Source: Rickettsiales bacterium (lineage in GTDB: Bacteria > Pseudomonadota > Alphaproteobacteria > Rickettsiales > UBA1997). Taken from it: DNA of 64,000 bases. Shown one piece after another: positions 45,169 to 53,512 of the stretch; position 1 is the first letter of the stretch; each line of letters opens with the position of its first letter. The stretch covers positions 29,505-93,504 of the forward strand of contig JAGNLL010000004.1 in the NCBI GenBank assembly GCA_017999675.1, read 5' to 3'. The translations under genes and the position numbers were made by a program. The notes under the pieces are model-generated. The model saw only the letters and a list, made by a program, of their open reading frames with translations. It was not told the DNA's origin and searched no databases.

Positions 45169-46320
45169 ATGACCAAAAATTTTTTCCTAATCGCCGGTGA
45201 AGCCTCAGGCGACTTACTCGGCAGTAAACTAATCGCCGAACTTAAAGCCCAAAACCCCGACGCAAAATTTTTAGGAGTTGGCGGAAAATTAATGCAAGAG
45301 CAGGGCCTGATTTCGATTTTTCCAATGGAAGAGCTTTCAATAATGGGCTTTTTAGAAGTGGTGCCGCACATTCCAAAATTACTGGCGCGAATTAAACAAA
45401 CAGCTGAGGCGGTTGTCAGAGAAAAACCCGATTTTGTAATTACAATTGATTCGCCAGATTTTTGTTTTCGCGTAATGAAAAAATTAAAAAATTTTCACGA
45501 AACAAAAAAAGTTCACATGATTGCGCCGTCAGTGTGGGCCTACCGCGAAGGCAGGGCAGAAAAAATTTCAAAACTCTACAATTTGCTTTTGGCGATTTTG
45601 CCTTTTGAGCCGCCTTACTTTGAAAAATATGGGCTCAAGACAGTTTTTATTGGACATCCGGTTGTGGAAAATGCGCCGGATTTGTCGCAGAAAAATTTGG
45701 TTAATTTAGACTTTCGTCAGAAAAAAAATATTGCGCCAAGCGATGAGCTGCTTTGCTTGATGCCGGGTAGCAGAAATGGTGAGGTGAGTAGAATTTTTCC
45801 TGAATTTATTGAAGCGGTTAATTTATTTGCCGAAAAAAAATCTAACGTAAAGGCGGTTATTCCCTTGATTGACAAGACTCGAAACCTTGTGACGGAAATG
45901 GCAAAATCTTTAAAAGTTGAATATTTTTTAGTTGAAAAAGACGAAAAAGCGGCGGCGTTTTTTGCCAGCGATTTTGCTTTGGCAAAGTCTGGAACCAACA
46001 CCATTGAGCTTTCGCTGTACCAAGTGCCAATGCTTGTGGCCTACAAAATTAATTTTTTGACGCATTTTTTAGTGAAGCGAATGGTCAAAATTAAATTCGC
46101 AAATTTGGTAAATTTAATTTTGAACAAAGAAGTAATTCCTGAAATGCTGCAAAAAAATTGCGAGGGGCAAAAACTTTTTGAAGTGCTAAAAAAATTAACC
46201 AGCGACAAAAGTTTGGCGCAAAAACAAATTACCGAAAGCCAAGAAGCTCTAAAGCTAATGGGCTTAGGCTTTACTCAAAATCCTAGCCAAAAAGCGGCGC
46301 AAGAAATTTTAAAAATTTAA
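45169..46320 (+). CDS. lpxB: Lipid-A-disaccharide synthase
   Basis: About 383 residues from ATG 45169 (MTKNFFLIAGEASGDLLGSKL). GT19 features are AGEASGDLLGSKLI, IDSPDFCFRVMKKL, APSVWAYREGRAEKI, the FIGHPVVENA segment, LMPGSRNGEVSRIFP and KSGTNTIELSLYQVPMLVAYK. It joins UDP-diacylglucosamine and lipid X. It abuts the carboxypeptidase gene (TAAATG), implying co-translation. Confidence 0.95.
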   Translation: MTKNFFLIAGEASGDLLGSKLIAELKAQNPDAKFLGVGGKLMQEQGLISIFPMEELSIMGFLEVVPHIPKLLARIKQTAEAVVREKPDFVITIDSPDFCFRVMKKLKNFHETKKVHMIAPSVWAYREGRAEKISKLYNLLLAILPFEPPYFEKYGLKTVFIGHPVVENAPDLSQKNLVNLDFRQKKNIAPSDELLCLMPGSRNGEVSRIFPEFIEAVNLFAEKKSNVKAVIPLIDKTRNLVTEMAKSLKVEYFLVEKDEKAAAFFASDFALAKSGTNTIELSLYQVPMLVAYKINFLTHFLVKRMVKIKFANLVNLILNKEVIPEMLQKNCEGQKLFEVLKKLTSDKSLAQKQITESQEALKLMGLGFTQNPSQKAAQEILKI

Positions 46321-47250
46321 ATGAAAAAACTTTTAGCGATTGCGACGATTTTATTCTCGGTCACTGCTCAAGCTGCTGAAGAAGGTTGCGGCAAAAATTA
46401 TTCTGCCGTTGTTTTTGAAGAAAAAACTGGCGACGTGCTTTTTCAAAAGCGTGCTGAGGCTTACGCCTATCCGGCATCGCTGGTTAAAATGATGACGCTC
46501 TACTTAACTTTTGAGGCGCTTGAAAAAGGCAAATTAAAAGAAGATCAGCTTTTAACTGTGTCGGATCGTGGTGAGGAAATTGCTCGGGTTAATAAGTCTA
46601 ACACCTTGAGGTTAAAGGCTGGGGGCAAAATTTCGGTGCGCACGGCAATTGAGGCAGTGATTGTAAAATCTTTTAACGAAGCCGCTGTCACCTTGGCCGA
46701 AGGAGTTGCTGGCAGCGAGTGGCAATTTGCACAAAAAATGAACGAAAAAGCGCTGCAACTAGGAATGACCAACAGCAGTTTTCGCAACGCCAGCGGTTTG
46801 CACGAAGAAGGTCAATACACCACGGCCTTTGATTTGGCGCGGCTTTCGAAAGCAATCAAAAAAGATTTTCCTAAATATTACCCACTTTTTGCGCTGAAAA
46901 AATTTTCCTACCTCGGCACAAAATACGAAACGCACAATCACGTTTTGGTTAGCTACAAAGGCGCCGAAGGCATGAAAACAGGCTTTACCAACGCTTCGGG
47001 ATTTAACTTAATTAGCGCCGCAAAGAAGCGTGACGATCGGGTGATTTCAATTTTGACTGGTTGCGCAAGTGTTCAGCGTCGTGACAAAGCGACTAAAAAA
47101 CTTTTGGACGACGCTTTTGAAAAAATTGCTGAGAAAAAGTGGGAAGATCCAGAAAACCAAATTTGCTTACCTTTAAGCTCTGGTTTTAACTACGGAGAAG
47201 ATGGCGAGGTGGCCTACGAAGACGAAATGATGTTTGGTGAGGCGCAATAA
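46321..47250 (+). CDS. D-alanyl-D-alanine carboxypeptidase
   Basis: This 309-residue penicillin-binding protein has a signal peptide (cleavage after AQA near residue 19). The three active-site motifs are SLVK (in YPASLVKMM), SFN (in VKSFNEAAV) and KTG (in GMKTGFTN), in the order and spacing of DacC/PBP5-type enzymes. It trims stem peptides of periplasmic murein. The PBP5 C-terminal amphipathic anchor is not evident. It begins immediately after the lpxB stop. Confidence 0.93.
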   Translation: MKKLLAIATILFSVTAQAAEEGCGKNYSAVVFEEKTGDVLFQKRAEAYAYPASLVKMMTLYLTFEALEKGKLKEDQLLTVSDRGEEIARVNKSNTLRLKAGGKISVRTAIEAVIVKSFNEAAVTLAEGVAGSEWQFAQKMNEKALQLGMTNSSFRNASGLHEEGQYTTAFDLARLSKAIKKDFPKYYPLFALKKFSYLGTKYETHNHVLVSYKGAEGMKTGFTNASGFNLISAAKKRDDRVISILTGCASVQRRDKATKKLLDDAFEKIAEKKWEDPENQICLPLSSGFNYGEDGEVAYEDEMMFGEAQ

Positions 47251-47252
47251 AT

Positions 47253-47372
47253 TTAGCGAATTTTTTCTTCTAATCCCTTCGCTTCTTGCAAAATCTGCTG
47301 GTCGTTGCTCATTAATTCTGTCACCAATTTTACCGAGTGAATTACGGTGGCGTGGTTTTTGCTACCAAACTC
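47253..47372 (-). pseudogene. Duplicated 3'-end fragment of dnaA
   Basis: Read on the minus strand this encodes about 39 residues, EFGSKNHATVIHSVKLVTEL...QQILQEAKGLEEKIR and stop, nearly identical to the last residues of the intact DnaA at 50317-51738. Upstream of that the similarity ends and no start or ATPase domain exists. It is a gene remnant from a local rearrangement, 2 nt from the carboxypeptidase stop. Base-level identity to dnaA is high (for example accaattttaccgagtgaat is shared). Confidence 0.9.
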
Positions 47373-47544
47373 CTCAAAATCTGCAAAAGTTTTGCGCAAA
47401 TTTATCAGCGGCCAGCGAGCTGCAAAAAAAGTTAAGACATTGCTTAGTGAAGGTTAAAAAAACCCAAAACCCCAAACCTACTTGTCATTTTTGACACAAC
47501 CACCTTTGCAAACCCTTGATTTTAGTGGATTGGTAAAAAAAGGT

Positions 47545-47569
47545 AATTTCCTCCGCCGCGGAGGAAATT
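47545..47569. other. Perfect 11-bp hairpin upstream of the DUF1016-SNase gene
   Basis: aatttcctccg-ccg-cggaggaaatt, ending 14 nt before the start codon. The 3' arm contains GGAGG, so it could hide a ribosome-binding sequence. It may alternatively be a regulator site or a junction remnant. The stretch 47373-47544 holds no recognised gene. Confidence 0.7.
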
Positions 47570-47583
47570 CAAAAAATCGCAAA

Positions 47584-48651
47584 ATGAAAAACACAAAAAT
47601 TACTCAAAATACCTACGCAAAATTTTTGGCAGAAATTCAAAATCACGTTGACCAAAGCAAAAATCTAATTGTGCAAAGTGTCACGCGACACAGGGTTGAA
47701 ATGGCTTGGAAAATTGGCCAATCGCTCAACCAACATTTGCTAGAAAACAGCGAATCAGATTACGGCAAGCAGCTGTTTAAAAAGTTGGAAAATGACGTGG
47801 GAATTTCCACGCAAGTGCTCTACAAAATGCGCAGCTTTTACCAAGCCTACCCAAAATTACCAAAAGACGACGCGGCCCTAAACTGGAGCCACTACCGCGT
47901 GCTTGCGGGCATTAAAAAAACTGAGGAGCGAAAATATTTAGAAGATTTAACCCGCCAAAATTCTTGGGATTCGGACGAGCTGCAAACTGAAGCTGTAAAA
48001 GTAAAAACCAAAACCAGCAACATCGCCAAAATCCGCGCCAATAAAGCTGCCAAGCCGGTTGTAAAAAATGTGAAAAAACTTTTGCCAATGCGGGGAAAAT
48101 TATTTTCTTACCCGCTAATCAAACTTGAAAGTGACTCGAAAACTTACGTCGATTGTGGTTTTGGAATTTTCAGAGAGTGGGAAGAAGGCTTGCCAACAGT
48201 GCTTTTAAGTCAGTTGGAAAAATCAAAACAAATTGTCGACATCAGCAAAAAAGACAAAAACTACTCACTAAAAAAATCGCAACTAAACGCCAAAAAAATT
48301 AATGTGTACAAAGCCTTCGTCACCCGCGTGGTCGACGGCGACACGCTGCACGTGGTTTTGGACTTGGGTTTTAAATTAATGCACCAAGAAATTTTGCGCT
48401 TGAAGGGAATTGACGCGCCAGAAATTGGCACGCAGGCGGGCAAAAAATCGGCGCGAAAATTGAGCAAAATTTTAAAAAATGTGCCATTTGTAATCGTCAA
48501 AAGCTTTCGCACCGACATCTACGGAAGATTTGTTGCAGATATTTTTTTGGCAGGCCAAGCTGCGGCAAATTCTGATCCGCAGCAGGTTGCGGATGAGGGG
48601 GTTTATTTAAATCAGCTGCTTCTAGATTTGGGCGCGGCTGAGCGGTTTTAA
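47584..48651 (+). CDS. DUF1016-N domain protein fused to a staphylococcal-nuclease domain
   Basis: About 355 residues from ATG 47584. Residues about 10-150 match the DUF1016/YhcG N-terminal domain (VEMAWKIGQSLNQHLLENSESDYGKQL, LSTQVLYKMRSFYQAYP-like, LNWSHYRVLAGIK). A bridging region (about 150-235) follows. Residues about 240-345 are a complete SNase domain: VVDGDTLHVVLDLGF, RLKGIDAPEIG and IYGRFVADIFLAG retain the catalytic Asp, Arg, Glu and second Arg. Typical YhcG proteins carry a PD-(D/E)XK domain instead. A broken copy of its 3' end lies near dnaA. It may act in defence or DNA repair; that is inferred. Confidence 0.82.
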   Translation: MKNTKITQNTYAKFLAEIQNHVDQSKNLIVQSVTRHRVEMAWKIGQSLNQHLLENSESDYGKQLFKKLENDVGISTQVLYKMRSFYQAYPKLPKDDAALNWSHYRVLAGIKKTEERKYLEDLTRQNSWDSDELQTEAVKVKTKTSNIAKIRANKAAKPVVKNVKKLLPMRGKLFSYPLIKLESDSKTYVDCGFGIFREWEEGLPTVLLSQLEKSKQIVDISKKDKNYSLKKSQLNAKKINVYKAFVTRVVDGDTLHVVLDLGFKLMHQEILRLKGIDAPEIGTQAGKKSARKLSKILKNVPFVIVKSFRTDIYGRFVADIFLAGQAAANSDPQQVADEGVYLNQLLLDLGAAERF

Positions 48652-48772
48652 TTTTTTGACGAGTTTTAATGATGATCCTGAATCAAAAAATAACGGATTA
48701 TTAGGAAGGTAAAATGTGTCAAAAATTTGAAGTGCGGTGCGAGATCAATTTTAATCTAAAATAGTTTACGAT

Positions 48773-49981
48773 ATGAAAAATTTTTCAGAAGATAATAAGC
48801 AAGCGAATCATTCAGATGATGAAGATTATGAAGAAATCATCGTTGTTAGGCGCTTCGTCGCTAGAACCCCTGAGTTAGGGGATCTTTATCGGACACTTCT
48901 CTATGCTACAGCATGGGGAGGTCTCGATGTTGTGAATAGATTAATTGAATCAATTTCTGTAGCAGAGCGTCAAGAATTTATTCGAGCAGAGAGTTATGCA
49001 GCATTTAGAAATGCCGCACAAAACGGATATATCAATATTGTGAATCGTTTAATTGAATTAACTCCGGTAGAAGAGCGTCAGGAAATGATTCATTCACGTG
49101 GTTATTCCGCATTTCGCAGCGCCGCAGAACGCGGACATCTCGATATTGTGAATCATTTAATTGAATTAACTCCAGAGGCAGAGCGTCAGAAAATGATTCG
49201 AATCTCTTTGCGTAGTGATGACAATGCTAGAAACTTCTTCGCCATAATATCAGACAATCCACAAGAGCATCAAGATCACCCAGACCTAAACATGCCAAGG
49301 GTAGAAAAGCTGCGTTCTTTGCGAAGAATCTTAATTGAGAAATTTCCTGATAATGTGGATAGGAAGTCTATGGCAAATGCGGTTATTGCTACATTACTAT
49401 CTTCACGACTATCTTCACGTGACTCCTCAACCGTTCTTACTTCGTTTTCTGAAGATCTAAACAATATTAGGCTTGTGTCTTCACTGGGATTATCTGGCAG
49501 AAGAGCAAGAGCTGCTGGTAGCGGAGATCGTCCATCTCAAATACCAGAAGATGTGGTTGATGTGATTGCACCATTCTTATCGGGAGAACTAGAATTTTCC
49601 AACCACGTTACGCCTGAATGCCAAAGAATAGCTAGAGCAGAAATTAATAAATTATTTTCACCTCTTAAGTCTTCAGAATTTCGAAAACCTCAAGCTTTAG
49701 CATCAGGTGGTCACGCCGCTCCTCCAACTCCACCAACTACAGAAGAGCAAGGAGGTGGGAAAATGACCCCAGAAGAATTAGAAAAGCACGAAGCGGAGCA
49801 AAAAAGAATGAAGCGCGCCGATGCGGCGGAAGAAAGAAGGGAGGGACGGTCTGGACTTTCTTCTGCCACTCCTCCGGCTCCACCAACTAATGAAGAAAAA
49901 GGAGCTCCGCCATCTACGGTCAAGAATAGTGCCGCCAGCTCTGCTGTAGCAAGGGGATCTGATTTTTCTAAGGGAAAATGA
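48773..49981 (+). CDS. Ankyrin-like repeat protein with F-box-like segment, effector candidate
   Basis: This 402-residue protein has an acidic N-terminus (about 1-35). Three ANK-like repeats of about 37 residues follow (about 40-150), of the form AFRSAAERGHLDIVNHLIELTPEAERQKMI. A helical middle and the segment IPEDVVDVIAPFLSGELEF (about 258-276) resemble the F-box/PRANC-type motif of LPxE(I/V)..I..FL. The final ~100 residues are low-complexity Pro/Glu/Lys/Ser. No signal peptide is seen. Architecture like this occurs in effectors of intracellular bacteria. It is AT-richer in third positions than the housekeeping genes and sits in a rearranged locus. Confidence 0.75.
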   Translation: MKNFSEDNKQANHSDDEDYEEIIVVRRFVARTPELGDLYRTLLYATAWGGLDVVNRLIESISVAERQEFIRAESYAAFRNAAQNGYINIVNRLIELTPVEERQEMIHSRGYSAFRSAAERGHLDIVNHLIELTPEAERQKMIRISLRSDDNARNFFAIISDNPQEHQDHPDLNMPRVEKLRSLRRILIEKFPDNVDRKSMANAVIATLLSSRLSSRDSSTVLTSFSEDLNNIRLVSSLGLSGRRARAAGSGDRPSQIPEDVVDVIAPFLSGELEFSNHVTPECQRIARAEINKLFSPLKSSEFRKPQALASGGHAAPPTPPTTEEQGGGKMTPEELEKHEAEQKRMKRADAAEERREGRSGLSSATPPAPPTNEEKGAPPSTVKNSAASSAVARGSDFSKGK

Positions 49982-49990
49982 TTTTCTTAA

Positions 49991-50028
49991 AGCGGGCGGG
50001 ATTAAAAACCCCGCCCTTTATTTTTTGT
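49991..50028 (+). terminator. Intrinsic terminator after the ankyrin gene
   Basis: A GC-rich stem (gggcgggatt/accccgccc) with a short A loop is followed by a T-rich run, 10 nt after the ankyrin-like gene stop. Confidence 0.85.
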
Positions 50029-50052
50029 TAAAGTTTTTCTCTCAAATTCTGA

Positions 50053-50263
50053 TCAATCGGGTAAAAAATCGGCGCGGAGATTGAGTAAAATTTTAAAAGA
50101 CGCGCCATTCGTAATTGTTAAAAGCTTTCGCAGCGATATTTACGACAAGATTTGTTGCGGATGTTTTTCTCGGTAGCGAAGGCGTTGAAGCGCAAGCTGT
50201 GGCGGATGGTGGGGTTTATTTGAATCAGCTTCTTCTCGATTTGGGTGCAGCGGAGAGGTTTTA
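50053..50263 (+). pseudogene. Duplicated, frameshifted 3'-end fragment of the SNase gene
   Basis: The sequence matches about 48425-48651 (end of the DUF1016-SNase gene) over most of its length, from gtaaaaaatcggcgcgg to gcggagaggttttaa. It has a frameshift near 50140-50150 (extra base in tacgacaagatttgttgcgg compared with tacggaagatttgttgcag) and a short indel later, so it cannot encode the domain. With the dnaA fragment at 47253 it brackets the SNase and ankyrin genes. The rest of 49982-50316 is the terminator and short spacer. Confidence 0.9.
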
Positions 50264-50316
50264 ACTTTTTTCAAATGAGTTTGGTTAGACTCTGGCGAGA
50301 TGGTGCTCTCTAAATT

Positions 50317-51738
50317 TTAGCGAATCTTTTCTTCCAAGCCTTTTACTTCCTGCAAAATTTGCTGATCGCTGCCAATTAGTTGAGTGACCAATTTTACCGA
50401 GTGAATTACGGTGGCGTGGTTTTTACCGCCAAACTCTTTGCCAATAATTGGCAGGCTGTTTGAGGTGAGGGTTTTTGCCAAGTACATTGCGATTTGTCTT
50501 GGGCGGGCGATTGATCTGGCGCGGTTTGCTGAGGTTAAATCGGCAATTTTAATGCCGTAAAAAGCGGCGACGATTTTTTGAATTTTTTCAATTGTTGGCG
50601 CTGTGCTGTTTGAGGCGCGAATGTAGTCAGCTAAAATTGCTTTGGCGCTTTCCAAAGTAATTTCTTCGCCGAGCAAAACTTTTTGCGCGACTAGTTTTTT
50701 TAGAGTGCCTTCAAGATCGCGCACTGAGGTTGTGATTTTTTCAGCGATGAAGCTGAGAACTTTTTCGCAAATTTCTTGCTCCATCATTTGCGTTTTGGCT
50801 TTCAAAATTTCGAAGCGGTCTTGGTAGTCGGGGTTTCTGAAATTGACAATCATGCCGCCAGAAATGCGCGATTTTAACTTTTCGTCGATATTTTCTAAAT
50901 CAGATGGGCAGCGGTCGCAGACCAAAACAACTTGTTTGTTGTCTTCAACTAAAGAGTTGAAGCAGTTCATAAATTCTTGCTGAGTGCTGCCTTTGCCGGC
51001 GATAAATTGCACGTCATCCACAATCAAAACATCAATTGAGCGCATTTTTTCTTTAAAGCTCATCACGTCGTTGCCGCGAATTGATTGCACGAAGTGGTAC
51101 ATAAATTTTTCAGCCGACAAATAAACCACTTTTTTCGATTTATCGAATTCTTTGATTTGCCAAGCAATTGCTTGTGCCAAATGGGTTTTGCCCATGCCAA
51201 CATTGCCGTGAATGAAGAGAGGAATTTTATCGTCAAAAAGACTAATTTGGGCGTCAATACCAGCGGCAATTTTAGCCATTGAAACGGCCAGCTTGTTGTA
51301 TTTGGCGCTAACGAAATGTTTAAAAGTGAAGCGAGGGTTTAGCTCGGTGCCAAAGGCAAAAACATTGTCGTATTTAGAAAGGTTAACAACTTTTTGTTCA
51401 GCGTTTGAAAGGATTGGGGTTAGTTCGTCGGAAACTTTTGCAACGTAAATTACGGCAACTTTTTTAATTTGTGGGCAGATGGTTTGCGCCAAAGTTTTAA
51501 GGCTTTTTTGACCCAATTTTACTTCAACAAATTCGCGAATTACCCAATCGCGCACGAATTTTGACGAGCTTGAAAAGATAATTTCACTTTCCGACTGTGA
51601 GAAAATTTCTAAACCGGCAAGCCATTTGCTAAAGCTTTCTTCGCCAAATTCGGTTTGGCAGGCGGCAAAAAACTGCGGCAAAAACTGACTGTCTGATTTT
51701 TCTAATAATACTGTGTTTTGTAAGGCTAGTTGCGACAT
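50317..51738 (-). CDS. dnaA: Chromosomal replication initiator DnaA
   Basis: This 473-residue initiator has the N-terminal DnaB/DiaA-contacting domain (about 1-90) and a linker. The AAA+ domain has Walker A HGNVGMGKTHLAQAIA and Walker B VLIVDDVQFIAGK, with NSLVEDNKQVVLVCDRCPSDL. The DNA-binding domain IV has RARSIARPRQIAMYLAKTLTSNSLPIIG and GGKNHATVIHSVK. It binds DnaA boxes at oriC. No cluster of TTATCCACA-like boxes is visible within the window, so oriC appears not to be adjacent. It is 3 nt downstream of the rhodanese gene. Confidence 0.96.
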   Translation of the reverse strand: MSQLALQNTVLLEKSDSQFLPQFFAACQTEFGEESFSKWLAGLEIFSQSESEIIFSSSSKFVRDWVIREFVEVKLGQKSLKTLAQTICPQIKKVAVIYVAKVSDELTPILSNAEQKVVNLSKYDNVFAFGTELNPRFTFKHFVSAKYNKLAVSMAKIAAGIDAQISLFDDKIPLFIHGNVGMGKTHLAQAIAWQIKEFDKSKKVVYLSAEKFMYHFVQSIRGNDVMSFKEKMRSIDVLIVDDVQFIAGKGSTQQEFMNCFNSLVEDNKQVVLVCDRCPSDLENIDEKLKSRISGGMIVNFRNPDYQDRFEILKAKTQMMEQEICEKVLSFIAEKITTSVRDLEGTLKKLVAQKVLLGEEITLESAKAILADYIRASNSTAPTIEKIQKIVAAFYGIKIADLTSANRARSIARPRQIAMYLAKTLTSNSLPIIGKEFGGKNHATVIHSVKLVTQLIGSDQQILQEVKGLEEKIR

Positions 51739-51741
51739 TAA

Positions 51742-52173
51742 CTAAGATTGTCTCCAAGGTAAGTTTTCAGCTTTCCAGCCATTAACATTGCCGCGGTGGC
51801 CATTGTCGTCGATGTCGCCTTCAAAACCTGAAAGCACGTTGTAGCAATTTTCAAAACCCAAAGTTGTGGCGTGATAAGCGGCTTGGTCAGATCTGGCGCC
51901 GCTGCGGCACATGAAAAAGATTTTAGCTTGTAGGGCATTTTCGCCAAAAGCTTGTTTGGTGATTTCGGTCAAAGAGGTTGTGAAGCTTGGGTTTAAGCGC
52001 ATGTCGGGAAAGAGTTTCCACGGCAATAAAGCCACTCTTTCGTCAAGTTCGGCTGGGTCAGCAAAGCCTACGAAGTTGGTTTCTTCGGGAGTTCTAACAT
52101 CTACTAACATTGAATTGGCATCGCTTAACAAAAGCGCAAAAGCTTCTTTGGCGGTAATTTGAATAACTGACAT
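51742..52173 (-). CDS. Rhodanese-domain protein
   Basis: This 143-residue single rhodanese domain has MLVDVRTPEETNFVG and the active-site loop MCRSGARSDQAA with the sulfur-carrying Cys. Length and the C-terminal VNGWKAENLPWRQ tail match a small rhodanese subgroup common in alphaproteobacteria. It may carry persulfide sulfur; the acceptor is unknown. It lies immediately upstream of dnaA and likely shares its transcript. The 257 nt before it (52174-52430) show no gene. Confidence 0.9.
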   Translation of the reverse strand: MSVIQITAKEAFALLLSDANSMLVDVRTPEETNFVGFADPAELDERVALLPWKLFPDMRLNPSFTTSLTEITKQAFGENALQAKIFFMCRSGARSDQAAYHATTLGFENCYNVLSGFEGDIDDNGHRGNVNGWKAENLPWRQS

Positions 52174-52430
52174 TAATTATTTTTTAAAAAGAGTGGGTGG
52201 TAAGTGCAGAATTTTTAATCTTTTTTCTGCGGTAATTTTTTAAATTTGTTGGGGCGATTTTTCGCTAAAACTTTCGCCGTAGTAAAGTTAATTATTTTCG
52301 TTTTCTTCAAATAAATTTCTTGACTAGGGGGCGGGGCTAAAACCAGCTGGGGTGGTTGGTTTTGAGCCAGATTTGGCGCGGGTTTTAACGGTTTTTATTT
52401 TTTGCAGACTAGGGGAATATGAGGCCGATC

Positions 52431-53237
52431 TTAAGCAAGATTTTTTTTCGTTTTTAAACTAAAAAAAATCAAAAAAACGCCAATAAAAATTAGCGGCAAA
52501 GACAGGGCTTGTCCCATGGTGATTTTGGCGAATAAAAAACCGATCTGTTCGTCGGGTTCACGAAAATTTTCAATGGCCATGCGAAAAATTCCGTAAAGGG
52601 CTAAAAATGACCCACTTAAAAATCCGCGACGTTTTGAAAAGGCAAAAAAGTGGTGCAAAGACATTAAAATTACAAAAAGCAAAATGCCCTCAAGCGCCGC
52701 CTCATAAAGCTGGCTAGGGTGACGTGGCAAATCGCCGCCATTAGGAAATATCACGCCAAAGTTTGAGCCTGTAGGTCGGCCGTAGAGTTCCATATTTACA
52801 AAATTAGTAAGTCGGCCAAAGAAAAGGCCAACGGGCGCTGCAACGGCAAGGCAGTCGGTTAGTTGTAAAAAATTGATTTTGTATTTTTTAGTAAAAAGCC
52901 ACATCCCAAAAATAGCACCGCAAAGCCCGCCGTGAAAGGACATGCCGCCTTGCCAAAAAGCAAAAACTTCTAGAGGGTGTGAGAAAAAATAGCTTGGATT
53001 GTAGAAAAAAACGTAGCCAAAGCGACCGCCCAAAAGCACCGAAAACACTGCCCAGAAGAGCCAATCGTCGTAAGCTTTTTCAGACAAAAAATTTTCTTTT
53101 TCGTTGCATTTTTTAAGCCAAAAAAGCGTGAACAAAATGCCGGCGATGTAGGCCAGAGAATACCAGCGAATGGCAATTGGGCCTAAAGAAATTGCAATGG
53201 GGTCAAGCTCGGGCAGGGTGATGGGAAAATTTATCAT
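52431..53237 (-). CDS. lgt: Prolipoprotein diacylglyceryl transferase
   Basis: This 268-residue polytopic enzyme has about seven TM segments and the Lgt signatures WYSLAYIAGIL, GGRFGYVFFYNPSYFF, MSFHGGLCGAI, and FGRLTNFVNMELYGRPT with the catalytic Arg/Asn/Glu residues. HPSQLYEAALEG follows in the C-terminal half. It adds diacylglycerol to the lipobox Cys of the several lipoproteins found in this window. The length is normal. Confidence 0.96.
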   Translation of the reverse strand: MINFPITLPELDPIAISLGPIAIRWYSLAYIAGILFTLFWLKKCNEKENFLSEKAYDDWLFWAVFSVLLGGRFGYVFFYNPSYFFSHPLEVFAFWQGGMSFHGGLCGAIFGMWLFTKKYKINFLQLTDCLAVAAPVGLFFGRLTNFVNMELYGRPTGSNFGVIFPNGGDLPRHPSQLYEAALEGILLFVILMSLHHFFAFSKRRGFLSGSFLALYGIFRMAIENFREPDEQIGFLFAKITMGQALSLPLIFIGVFLIFFSLKTKKNLA

Positions 53238-53301
53238 TTCATATTTTATATTGATGGCTCTAATGCCGCCGCCATTTTTTAATAACTAACTTTTGGGCAA
53301 A

Positions 53302-53409
53302 ATGAACGAGGAAGAATTAAATACAAGATTTGCAAATTTGAGTGAGGCTCAGCGTCACGACAGTCTCGAAAAAATGAGGGGTGTGGGTGGCAAATTCTTG
53401 AATTTTTAA
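53302..53409 (+). CDS. Possible 35-residue small protein
   Basis: ATG to TAA reading frame encoding MNEEELNTRFANLSEAQRHD...GGKFLNF, in the gap between lgt and hsdM. It is charged and helical, with no recognised family and no clear Shine-Dalgarno. It may be a remnant or a chance frame. The rest of 53238-53512 shows no gene. Confidence 0.25.
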   Translation: MNEEELNTRFANLSEAQRHDSLEKMRGVGGKFLNF

Positions 53410-53512
53410 GATACAGCTGAGGCAAGTTCATGCCACATCTTTAAAATAAAGCTGATAAAAAATTTCTCCCACTTAGAGTTTTTGCAAAATTAATGCGCAA
53501 ATAAAAATTTAA

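Noticed and set aside
52174..52430. Possible oriC between the rhodanese gene and lgt
   Set aside because: I found no TTATCCACA-like box cluster and no AT-rich 13-mers pattern; it is ordinary intergenic sequence.
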